A stretch of DNA of 6,897 bases from UBA6019 sp036564345 (GTDB taxonomy: Bacteria; Chloroflexota; Dormibacteria; Dormibacterales; Dormibacteraceae): the NCBI GenBank assembly GCA_036564345.1, contig DATCOZ010000186.1, forward strand, positions 1 to 6,897. Reading direction: 5' to 3'. Made by a program: the position numbers and the translations under genes. Shown piece by piece: positions 1-5,498 of this stretch; within the stretch, counting starts at the first letter, position 1; each line of letters begins with the position of its first letter. Below the pieces are notes generated by a model that had not been told where the DNA came from, did not search any database, and saw only the letters and a program-made list of their open reading frames with translations.

Positions 1-172
1 GCTCTTCGCCGCGCCGACCCAGATCCAGGGCTTCGCTCTCACCCTGCTGATCGGTGTCGTGATCAGCCTGATCTCGTCGATCATCGTCACCCACAACCTG
101 CTCGCCATCGTGCTGACCTTCGGCGGCGGCTTCCGCAGCCCTCGCGTGCTGGGTGTCACCCGTGCCGCCTGA
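1..172 (+). CDS. secD: Protein translocase subunit SecD, C-terminal end (partial)
   Basis: Only the last 56 codons are present; the first complete codon starts at base 2 and the TGA is at 170-172. The peptide begins LFAAPTQIQGFALTLLIG and carries the last two hydrophobic helices, including the GFALTLLIGVVISLISS segment and the IVTHNLL motif. This matches the family pattern of the final SecD membrane segments, which resembles the corresponding end of SecF. SecD is an inner-membrane partner of SecF and SecYEG that uses the proton motive force to help pull exported proteins across the membrane. The assignment rests on this tail plus the directly following, overlapping secF. It is truncated only by the window edge; the large periplasmic P1 domain lies upstream and is not seen. 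Confidence 0.88.
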   Translation, partial: LFAAPTQIQGFALTLLIGVVISLISSIIVTHNLLAIVLTFGGGFRSPRVLGVTRAA

Positions 173-1226
173 GCAGGACCTCGACGCTCAGGAAAGCGCG
201 GTCGCCGACGACAATGCCGCCTTCGTGCCGGCCGCTGCCGGCGGCCCGGCGGCTCGGTCGGCGAACGAGACCGTCCAGCCCGCGCCGGCGGTCCCCGCCC
301 GGTCGCGCAGCCTCGACATCGTGGGCGCTCGGAACTGGTTCTTCCTGCTCTCGCTCCTGATCATCATCCCCGGCATCATCTCGATGGCCACCCAGGGCTT
401 CCTGCTCGGCATCGACTTCCAGGGCGGCACCCAGTTCCTTCTCAAGTTCGGCAACAACCCCAGCCTGGCGGAGGTCCAGAGCGCCGTCAGCGCGCAGGGC
501 GTGAACGGCGTCGTGCAGCAGACAGCCAACGGCTCCTTCCTGATCCGGACCGGCTCCATCGACCCGACCCACCAGGCTCAGCTCGAGACCGCGCTTGCCG
601 CCAAGCTGGGCAAGGTGGACCAGATCTCGGTCGCCTACGTCGGCCCGACAATCGCCGCCGAGATCATCCAGCGGGCGATCATCGCCATCGTTGCCGCCTC
701 GACCCTGATCCTGCTCTACCTGGCCTTTCGCTTCCGCAAGGTCCAGGGGGGATTCCGCTCCGGCATGCAGTTCGGCGGCTCGGCGCTGCTCGCCCTCCTC
801 CATGACGTGTTCCTCGTCTGCGGCGTCTTCTCGATCCTCGGCAAGGGGATCCCCTTCCTCGGCTGGAACGGCTCGCAGCTGGGCCAGGTCGACAGCCTCT
901 TCCTGACCGCCGTGCTGACCGTCATCGGCTTCTCGGTCCACGACACGATCGTCATCTTCGACCGGATCCGGGAGAACATGATCGTGTCCCAGCGGCTCAG
1001 CTTCGAGCAGGTGGTCAACCTCTCGATCATGCAGTCGGCGGCGCGGTCGATCATCACCAGCTTCACCGTCGTCCTGGTCCTCCTCTCGCTCTTCCTCTTC
1101 GGCGGCGACACGCTCAAGGGCTTCGTGCTCGCCCTGCTGATCGGCATCATCTCGGGGACCTACAGCTCGATCTTCAACGCCTCGCCCCTGCTGGTCGTAT
1201 GGCGGAGGCTGCAGCCCGTCCGCTAG
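153..1226 (+). CDS. secF: Protein translocase subunit SecF
   Basis: A 357-residue RND-fold membrane protein that works with SecD in late steps of Sec-dependent export. Visible family motifs are GIDFQGGT (residues 86-93, after the first membrane helix), VGPT (163-166, before TM2), ALLHDV (214-219), IGFSVHDTIVIFDRIREN (about 259-275) and the terminal GFVLALLIGIISGTYSSIF helix (323-341). Six hydrophobic segments can be placed near 61-80, 171-192, 208-230, 248-268, 298-317 and 322-345. The first ~50 residues are an Ala/Pro-rich, poorly conserved cytoplasmic extension. The GTG at 153 is taken as the start and overlaps the secD end by 20 nt. GTG at 162 is an equally possible start, and no convincing Shine-Dalgarno distinguishes them. 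GTG at 321 would cut into the conserved region before TM1 and is less likely. The secD-secF order is classical; continuing into rimP-nusA is less usual. Confidence 0.95.
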   Translation: MSPVPPEQDLDAQESAVADDNAAFVPAAAGGPAARSANETVQPAPAVPARSRSLDIVGARNWFFLLSLLIIIPGIISMATQGFLLGIDFQGGTQFLLKFGNNPSLAEVQSAVSAQGVNGVVQQTANGSFLIRTGSIDPTHQAQLETALAAKLGKVDQISVAYVGPTIAAEIIQRAIIAIVAASTLILLYLAFRFRKVQGGFRSGMQFGGSALLALLHDVFLVCGVFSILGKGIPFLGWNGSQLGQVDSLFLTAVLTVIGFSVHDTIVIFDRIRENMIVSQRLSFEQVVNLSIMQSAARSIITSFTVVLVLLSLFLFGGDTLKGFVLALLIGIISGTYSSIFNASPLLVVWRRLQPVR

Positions 1227-1245
1227 CTGCAGATTCCTTCCTCAC

Positions 1246-1704
1246 ATGCCGGCCTGGCCAATACGACAGATCCGCGAGCTCCTCGAGCCGACGCTCGCCC
1301 ACCTCGGCTACGAGACCTATGCCGTCGAGCAGCTCGGGGCCGGTGGCCGGACGCTGCGGATCTCGATCGACAAGCCGGCAGGAGTCTCGATCGAGGACTG
1401 CGAGCGGGTCACCAAGATCGCCGGTCCGATCCTCGACCAGTCCGAGCTGGTGACCGGCAACTACATCCTCGAGGTGAGCTCCCCGGGCGCGGAGCGCCCG
1501 CTCCGGGAGCGCTGGGAGTACGACCGCTTCGCCGGCAAGAAGGTGAACGTCCGCTACCGCTACGGCGAGAACAGCGAGGGGGTCGTGGAGGGCGTGCTCG
1601 CGGCCGTCGACGACTCCGGCATCACCGTCGACAATCCCAAGGCGGGACTGCTCGAGATCGCCTGGAACGACGTCCTCGCAGCCCGTCTGACGGTTAGCTT
1701 GTGA
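1246..1704 (+). CDS. rimP: Ribosome maturation factor RimP
   Basis: A 152-residue cytoplasmic protein of the RimP (YlxS/YhbC, DUF150) family, which binds the 30S subunit and is needed for its late maturation. The N-terminal alpha/beta domain (about 1-85) contains the family-typical segment LRISIDKPAGVSIEDCERV (37-55) and the hallmark LEVSSPGAERPL (75-86). The C-terminal SH3-like beta-barrel (about 92-152) includes RFAGKKVNVRY and ends in EIAWNDVLAARL, as is usual. Length is normal for the family. The ATG start lies 19 nt after secF and has no clear Shine-Dalgarno, so translation may be coupled to secF. The TGA overlaps the GTG of nusA. The position directly before nusA is conserved in many bacteria and supports the call. 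Confidence 0.96.
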   Translation: MPAWPIRQIRELLEPTLAHLGYETYAVEQLGAGGRTLRISIDKPAGVSIEDCERVTKIAGPILDQSELVTGNYILEVSSPGAERPLRERWEYDRFAGKKVNVRYRYGENSEGVVEGVLAAVDDSGITVDNPKAGLLEIAWNDVLAARLTVSL

Positions 1705-2687
1705 ACACCGAGTTCCTCGCCGCGCTGGAGCAGCTCAACAGCGAGCTCGGCATCCCGCTCGACGAGTTGGTGAAGACCGTCGAGCAGGCACTCGCCGACG
1801 CCTACCGGCGCGCGTTCGACCCGCCCGGCTACGTCACCGTCCACATCGACCCGGCGACGGCCGGGATGACCGTCACCAGCCGCACCTACGACGCCGAGGG
1901 CAACGAGGTGCTGGCCGAGCTGCCGACCGACGACTTCGCCCGGATGGCCGCCCAGACCGCCAAGCAGGCGGTGCTCCGGCACATCCGCAACCTCGAGCGC
2001 GAGAAGGCGGTCAGCGAAGCCGCCGAGCACCGCGGCGAGCTCGCGACCGGTGTCATCGACAGGGTCGAGAACGGCACCGTGTACCTGGACATGGGCGGCC
2101 GCGCGGAGGGCGTGATGCCCCCCGAGGAACAGATCCCCGGCGAGGAGATCCGCCCCGGCAAGCCGCTGATGGTCGTCATCCTCGACACGAAGCGGACGTC
2201 GCGCCAGCCCCAGGTCCAGGTCTCCCGGGCGAGCCGGCTATTCGTCCGCCGGCTGCTCGAAGCAGAGGTTCCCGAGGTCAAGAGCGGCGCCGTGTCGATC
2301 AAGGCGATCGCCCGCGAGCCGGGGCTCCGGAGCAAGGTGGCGGTCGCCGCCGAGGATCCCGCCATCGACGCCGTCGGCGCCTGCGTGGGCCCCAAGGGCG
2401 TGCGCCACCGCTCCCTCCTCGCCGAGCTCGGCCGCGAGCACATCGACTTCGTCCCCTGGTCGGAGGACCCCGCCGCCTTCGCCGCGGCGGCGGTGGGCCC
2501 GGCCACCGTCGTCGACGTGCTCCTCGACCGCACCACCAACACCGCCTTGCTCCTGGTCCCCCCGGGCCAGCTGTCCCTGGCGATCGGGAAGGACGGGCAG
2601 AACGCCCGGCTGGCCGCCAAGCTGACCGGCTGGCGGATAGACATCAAGCCCGCCCAGGCCGAGGTCGATGCCGAAAACCGCACATGA
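1701..2687 (+). CDS. nusA: Transcription termination/antitermination factor NusA
   Basis: A 328-residue RNA-polymerase-associated factor that affects pausing, termination and antitermination. Domains in order are: the N-terminal RNAP-binding domain (about 1-108, with ALEQLNSELGIPLDELVKTVE and the helix ending RHIRNLEREK), an S1 domain (about 112-178, ATGVIDRVENGTVYLDMGGRAEG), KH1 (about 185-260, GACVGPKGVR at 226-235) and KH2 (about 270-316, LAIGKDGQNARLAAKLTGWRIDI at 293-315). The protein stops soon after KH2, so it lacks the acidic C-terminal repeats of E. coli NusA (about 495 aa), as in many Gram-positive and Chloroflexota-type members. KH1 is slightly divergent: RHR replaces the usual R-V-Q after the GxxG loop, and AELGREHIDF replaces the usual ELGGEKIDI. 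The start is GTG, in a 4-nt GTGA overlap with rimP, implying coupled translation. Confidence 0.97.
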   Translation: MNTEFLAALEQLNSELGIPLDELVKTVEQALADAYRRAFDPPGYVTVHIDPATAGMTVTSRTYDAEGNEVLAELPTDDFARMAAQTAKQAVLRHIRNLEREKAVSEAAEHRGELATGVIDRVENGTVYLDMGGRAEGVMPPEEQIPGEEIRPGKPLMVVILDTKRTSRQPQVQVSRASRLFVRRLLEAEVPEVKSGAVSIKAIAREPGLRSKVAVAAEDPAIDAVGACVGPKGVRHRSLLAELGREHIDFVPWSEDPAAFAAAAVGPATVVDVLLDRTTNTALLLVPPGQLSLAIGKDGQNARLAAKLTGWRIDIKPAQAEVDAENRT

Positions 2688-2931
2688 GCCGGCCCGGACC
2701 TGCGTCGCCTGCCGTCGGGAAGCAGATAAACGGGCGCTGCTGCGCTTCACCCGAAACCCGGAGGGAGTGGTCGTGGAGGACCCGACCGGGCGCGCCCCCG
2801 GACGCGGCGCCTATCTCCATGACGATCCCGAATGCCGTGCGCTGGCGCTGAAGAAGCGAAGCCTGGAACGGGCGCTGAAGCACCGGGCAGAGGCAGCCCC
2901 CGCCGCTTCAAAATCGGCAAAAAGGGGATAA
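2668..2931 (+). CDS. rnpM: YlxR/RnpM family RNA-binding protein (DUF448)
   Basis: An 87-residue basic protein of the YlxR (DUF448) family. Family hallmarks are RTCVACRREADKRALLRF (10-27) and GRAPGRGAYLH (41-51), followed by a Lys/Arg-rich helix (RALALKKRSLERALKHR, 57-73) and an Ala/Lys tail. In Bacillus subtilis the family member has been described as an RNase P modulator (RnpM); older work proposes a nucleoid or transcription role. Those functions are known for relatives and not shown here. The ATG at 2668 overlaps the nusA end by 20 nt and brings the conserved RTC motif to its usual position; GAGG at 2661-2664 is only 3 nt from the start. The nusA-ylxR-infB order is standard. The L7Ae-like gene (ylxQ) that some Firmicutes have between ylxR and infB is absent. 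Confidence 0.94.
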   Translation: MPKTAHEPARTCVACRREADKRALLRFTRNPEGVVVEDPTGRAPGRGAYLHDDPECRALALKKRSLERALKHRAEAAPAASKSAKRG

Positions 2932-2968
2932 TCCTAAATTCGGGCTCGGCGGCCTGGATCCCAATCCC

Positions 2969-4957
2969 ATGAGAGCGCACGAACTAGCACGCGAGTTGAA
3001 CATCAGCCAGAAGGAGCTTGTCAACTTCCTCACCCAGAGGAGGCTGACGCGCAACCCCTCGGCTCCGCTTTCGCCTGCCGCGATCGAGGCCGCCCGCCAC
3101 GCGCTCAGCAGCACCGCCGTCGCGACCAAGATCGCGCCGACCGACCGAAAGATCCAGCTGCCGCCCAATGTGTCGGTCAAGGACCTCTCCGACCAGCTCG
3201 GCGTGGGCGCCGTCGAGGTGATCAAGAAGCTGATGCAGAACGGGCTGATGGCGACCATCAACCAGGTCATCGACTTCGACACCGCCTCGATCGTCGCTGA
3301 CGAGTTCGGCGTCACCGTCGAGCCAATCGCCGCCGGCGAGACGGTCGCGATCGAGCAGGACGGCGGCACCGGCGACGGCAAGGTCACCGTCACCAGCCGC
3401 GAGGAGTTCTTCAGCTCCCTCGGCAGGGAAGACGCCAGCAAGCTGATCTCGCGACCGCCTATCGTCACCGTCCTCGGCCACGTCGACCACGGCAAGACCT
3501 CGATCCTGGACGCGATCCGGCAGACCCGGGTGGCGGCCGGCGAGGCCGGCGGCATCACCCAGCGGATCGGCGCCTACAAGATCGAGACCGCCGACGGCAA
3601 GCCGATCGTGTTCATCGACACGCCGGGCCACGAGGCGTTCACCGCCATGCGGGCCCGCGGCGCCCAGGTCACCGACGTCGTGGTCCTGGTGGTCGCCGCC
3701 GACGACGGCGTGATGCCGCAGACGATCGAGGCGATCCAGCACGCGAAGGCCGCCAAGGTGCCGATCATCGTGGCGATCAACAAGATCGACAAGGACAACG
3801 CCAATATCGACCGCGTCCACGCCGAGCTCGCCGAGCAGGGCATCGTCACCGTCCATTACGGCGGCGAGTTCGAGTGCGTCCACGTCTCCGCCCGCACCGG
3901 CGAGCACCTCGACGACCTGCTCACGACCATCGTCCTGACGACCGAGATCGAGGACCTCAAGGCGAACCCCGACCGCAACGCGATCGGGACCATCGTCGAC
4001 GCCCACATCGAGCGCGGCCGCGGCCCGGTCGCCACCGTGCTCGTCCAGTCCGGGACGCTCCGCGTCGGCGACTACTTCGTGGTCGGCCACATCTACGGCC
4101 GCGTTCGGGCGCTCGCCGACGACCGCGGCCGTCCGGTCATGGAGGCCGGTCCGGCCACCCCGGTCGTGGTTTCCGGCCTCGAGGAGGTCGCCACCGCCGG
4201 CGACATCTTCCAGGTCGTCAACTCGGAGAAGTCGGCCCGCAGCATCGCTCTCGCGAAGCTGCAGGAGAAGCGGACCAACGAGGCGGCCGCGACGGGAACA
4301 CCGCGGATCACCCTCGAGGAGCTCGCCCGGCGGGCCACCGAGGGCGAGGTCAAGGAGCTCAACCTCGTCATCAAGGCCGACGCCCAGGGCAGCCTGGAAG
4401 CGCTCCGCGGCGCCCTCCAGAAGATCGAGGACCCCGTTGTTGCGATCAAGATCGTGGGCGAGGGCGTCGGCGCCGTCACCGATTCGGACGTACTGCTGGC
4501 GAGCGTCTCGAACGCGATCATCGTCTGCTTCAACCTGAAGCCCACGCCGGCTGCCGAGAAGGCGGCCGAGCGGGAGAAGGTCGAGGTCCGCTACTACGAC
4601 GTCATCTACAAGCTGACCGAGGACGTCGAGCGCGCGGCCAAGGGCCTCCGCGAGCCCACTTACCGCCAGGTCCACGAGGGCCGCGTCGAGGTGCTGATGC
4701 CGATCAAGATCCCGCGCCTCGGCGTCATCGCCGGCTCCCGGGTCGTCGATGGCAAGGTCAGCCGGGGCGGCTGGGTGAAGCTCAGCCGCGGCGGCAACCA
4801 GATCTTCGAGGGCCGGATCACCTCCCTGAAGCACTTCAAGGAGGACGTTCGCGAGATGACCGCCGGCCAGGAGTGCGGCATCGGCCTCGACGGCTTCGAG
4901 ACCTTCGAACCCGGCGACACGATGGAGACCTTCCGCCTCGAGCGCGAAGAGCTCTAG
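2969..4957 (+). CDS. infB: Translation initiation factor IF-2
   Basis: A 662-residue GTPase that positions initiator fMet-tRNA on the 30S subunit and promotes subunit joining. It starts with two short IF2_N-type helical modules (about 1-50, ELARELNISQKELVNFL; and 68-118, VSVKDLSDQLGVGAVEVIKKL), with only a short linker. GTPase motifs are G1 GHVDHGKT (170-177), G2 region GGITQRIGAY (194-203), G3 DTPGHEAF (217-224), G4 NKID (271-274) and G5 SART (307-310). Domains II-IV follow, with NLVIKADAQGSLEAL (465-479), VRYYDVIYKLTEDV (540-553) and the tRNA-binding C-terminal domain with GRITSLKHFKEDVREM and GQECGIGL (633-640). The G2 region has Arg where His is typical (GGITQHIGAY), and the post-G4 stretch reads VHYGGE rather than the common EWGGD. 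The length is near that of compact IF2 forms. The start ATG is preceded only by a weak GGA (2956-2958), 37 nt after ylxR. Confidence 0.98.
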   Translation: MRAHELARELNISQKELVNFLTQRRLTRNPSAPLSPAAIEAARHALSSTAVATKIAPTDRKIQLPPNVSVKDLSDQLGVGAVEVIKKLMQNGLMATINQVIDFDTASIVADEFGVTVEPIAAGETVAIEQDGGTGDGKVTVTSREEFFSSLGREDASKLISRPPIVTVLGHVDHGKTSILDAIRQTRVAAGEAGGITQRIGAYKIETADGKPIVFIDTPGHEAFTAMRARGAQVTDVVVLVVAADDGVMPQTIEAIQHAKAAKVPIIVAINKIDKDNANIDRVHAELAEQGIVTVHYGGEFECVHVSARTGEHLDDLLTTIVLTTEIEDLKANPDRNAIGTIVDAHIERGRGPVATVLVQSGTLRVGDYFVVGHIYGRVRALADDRGRPVMEAGPATPVVVSGLEEVATAGDIFQVVNSEKSARSIALAKLQEKRTNEAAATGTPRITLEELARRATEGEVKELNLVIKADAQGSLEALRGALQKIEDPVVAIKIVGEGVGAVTDSDVLLASVSNAIIVCFNLKPTPAAEKAAEREKVEVRYYDVIYKLTEDVERAAKGLREPTYRQVHEGRVEVLMPIKIPRLGVIAGSRVVDGKVSRGGWVKLSRGGNQIFEGRITSLKHFKEDVREMTAGQECGIGLDGFETFEPGDTMETFRLEREEL

Positions 4958-4971
4958 CCTCGCCCACGCCT

Positions 4972-5015
4972 AGTAAATGGGCTATCGCCAGACACAGGTC
5001 GCGGGCCAGGTCCGG
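4972..5015 (+). repeat. 44-bp direct repeat, copy 1 (duplicated rbfA start)
   Basis: This stretch is identical, base for base, to 5128-5171. It contains agtaa followed by an ATG (4977) and the first 13 codons of RbfA (MGYRQTQVAGQVR). Allowing one mismatch (t4971 against a5127), the match extends left to 4967/5123, giving 48 of 49 bases. It lies 14 nt after the infB stop. The copies diverge sharply after the Arg-13 codon. The spacing between copies is 156 nt, a multiple of three. The repeat could be a long target-site duplication, a remnant of a tandem duplication, or an assembly artefact. Confidence 0.97.
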
Positions 5016-5024
5016 AAAACGGGC

Positions 5025-5046
5025 AAGAGGGGGCAGGCCCCCTCTT
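5025..5046. repeat. Perfect 9-bp hairpin, G-run/C-run stem
   Basis: The inverted repeat aagaggggg / ccccctctt surrounds a CAGG loop; the loop's C and last G could also pair. It is followed by ccaaaac with no T-run on either side, so it does not look like a classical intrinsic terminator. It is the first of three hairpins in the infB-rbfA gap. In design it resembles the hairpin at 6524-6543, which is also followed by CCAAA. Confidence 0.85.
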
Positions 5047-5052
5047 CCAAAA

Positions 5053-5079
5053 CTCCCCCCGTGGCGCGACGCGGGGGAG
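5053..5079. repeat. Hairpin, 7-bp C/G stem plus 3-bp inner stem
   Basis: ctccccc (5053-5059) pairs with gggggag (5073-5079). The stem continues with cgt (5060-5062) against acg (5069-5071) with one bulged C (5072), closing a ggcgcg loop. This is the second hairpin of the infB-rbfA insert and would be very stable in RNA. There is no U-tract after it. Confidence 0.75.
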
Positions 5080-5099
5080 GCGATGAAGACAACTCAAAC

Positions 5100-5118
5100 G
5101 GCCGGGATGAACCCGGCC
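5100..5118. repeat. Perfect 7-bp hairpin just upstream of rbfA
   Basis: ggccggg (5100-5106) pairs with cccggcc (5112-5118) around an atgaa loop. It ends 14 nt before the rbfA ATG, in the place where a Shine-Dalgarno would be expected; none is visible. It could act as a translation-level structure or simply be the end of the inserted element. No U-tract follows. Confidence 0.8.
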
Positions 5119-5127
5119 TCTGCGCCA

Positions 5128-5171
5128 AGTAAATGGGCTATCGCCAGACACAGGTCGCGGGCCAGGTCCGG
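5128..5171 (+). repeat. 44-bp direct repeat, copy 2 (start of intact rbfA)
   Basis: This is the second, functional copy of the 44-bp repeat, identical to 4972-5015. It spans agtaa plus the first 13 codons of rbfA, and the gene continues intact from here. Recombination between the copies would delete exactly 156 bp and leave infB and rbfA separated by 19 nt with both genes whole. Confidence 0.97.
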
Positions 5172-5495
5172 CAGGAGGTCATGGAGATCATCCAGCACGA
5201 CCTGAAGGATCCCCGGATCGGCTTCGTCAGCATCACCGAAGTCCGCATGTCCCCCGACTTCCGGTCGGCCCGCGTTCGCGTCAGCGTGCTCGGCACGCCG
5301 GACGAGCAGAAGGCCAGCCTGAAGGGCTTGATCAGCGCCAAGGGCCTCATCCGCCATGAGCTGGGCCGGCGCCTGAGCAATCTGAAGTTCTCCCCTGACA
5401 TACACTTCGAGCTCGATCCGTCGATCGAGTACAGCGTTCATATCTCGCAGCGTCTGCGCGAGGTTCTGCCGCCCAAGGAAGAGGAGGGCTCCTGA
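5133..5495 (+). CDS. rbfA: 30S ribosome-binding factor RbfA
   Basis: A 120-residue single-KH-domain protein that binds the free 30S subunit during late 16S rRNA (5' end/helix 1) maturation; in E. coli it is cold-shock induced and released with help from RsgA or IF3. Family features are VAGQVRQEVMEIIQHDLKDPRIGFVSITEV (8-37, with the conserved KDPR at 25-28), SPDFRSARVRVSVLG (40-54), the KH-type helix SAKGLIRHELGRRL (68-81) and the closing HFELDPSIEYSVHI (91-104). Length is typical. The ATG at 5133 gives the normal family N-terminus. ATG 5181 follows AGGAGG by only 2 nt and would remove the first helix, so it was not chosen. The stop lies 3 nt before the next gene. The duplicated 5' end upstream is the unusual feature. 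Confidence 0.95.
   Translation: MGYRQTQVAGQVRQEVMEIIQHDLKDPRIGFVSITEVRMSPDFRSARVRVSVLGTPDEQKASLKGLISAKGLIRHELGRRLSNLKFSPDIHFELDPSIEYSVHISQRLREVLPPKEEEGS
5481..5488 (+). promoter_or_regulatory. Shine-Dalgarno of the DHH phosphoesterase gene
   Basis: gaggaggg lies within the last codons of rbfA and ends 10 nt before the ATG at 5499. It is the clearest ribosome binding site in the window and supports that start codon. Most other starts here lack one and probably depend on coupling. Confidence 0.75.
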
Positions 5496-5498
5496 CGA

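Larger units (their letters stand above)
5016..5127. other. 112-bp hairpin-rich insert between the rbfA-start repeats
   Basis: The sequence between the two 44-bp repeat copies is not coding for any recognised protein. It holds three successive perfect or near-perfect hairpins (5025-5046, 5053-5079, 5100-5118) separated by short A-rich linkers (ccaaaa, gatgaagacaactcaaac). It has no terminal inverted repeats or transposase, so it is not an ordinary insertion sequence. The hairpin content and flanking duplication fit a small palindromic element or MITE-like repeat; this is inference. It could also act as a structured leader affecting rbfA translation. Confidence 0.55.
4977..5132 (+). pseudogene. 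Duplicated rbfA 5' end fused to insert (51-codon upstream ORF)
   Basis: An open frame of 51 codons starts at the ATG of repeat copy 1 and ends with TAA at 5130-5132, directly abutting the ATG of intact rbfA (5133). Its first 13 residues equal the RbfA N-terminus (MGYRQTQVAGQVR). The rest (KTGKRGQAPSSKT..., Pro/Arg/Gly/Asp-rich, ending GLCAK) is encoded by the hairpin-rich insert and resembles no family I recognise. It is best seen as a non-functional 5' fragment of rbfA. If it is translated, the TAA-ATG junction could pass ribosomes on to rbfA by reinitiation. There is no Shine-Dalgarno before its ATG, and the same is true of intact rbfA. The coding call is doubtful; the sequence identity and the frame are certain. 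Confidence 0.5.

Noticed and set aside
2924..2968. Possible promoter with a gataat-like box between ylxR and infB
   Set aside because: ggggataatcc overlaps the ylxR stop, and no matching -35 element at proper spacing is evident. The gap is only 37 nt within an operon.
2984..4834. Long minus-strand open frame (616 codons) opposite infB
   Set aside because: It is an Asp/Leu/Gly/Val-rich mirror frame typical of high-GC coding sequence and has no recognisable domain. The + strand frame is clearly IF2.
5025..5118. Hairpins between infB and rbfA as an intrinsic terminator
   Set aside because: Stems are strong but no T-run follows any of them on the + strand, and the operon continues. Rho-independent termination is not supported.
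4958..5132. CRISPR array or insertion sequence at the repeat
   Set aside because: There are only two repeat copies with one spacer, one copy inside a gene, no terminal inverted repeats and no transposase or cas gene nearby.
5173..5183. AGGAGG followed by ATG 5181 as an alternative rbfA start
   Set aside because: Spacing of 2 nt is too short, and starting here would remove the conserved N-terminal helix of RbfA.
3874..5205. 443-codon + strand frame overlapping the infB 3' half and the rbfA start
   Set aside because: Extremely Arg/Pro/Gly-rich out-of-frame reading of infB. Its apparent internal repeat (SKWAIARHRSRARSG) is only the 44-bp DNA repeat read in the wrong frame.
5083..5205. Short frame from ATG 5083 preceded by gggggagg
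   Set aside because: The purine run is part of a hairpin stem and only 2 nt from the ATG. The frame runs out of phase through rbfA and encodes nothing recognisable.
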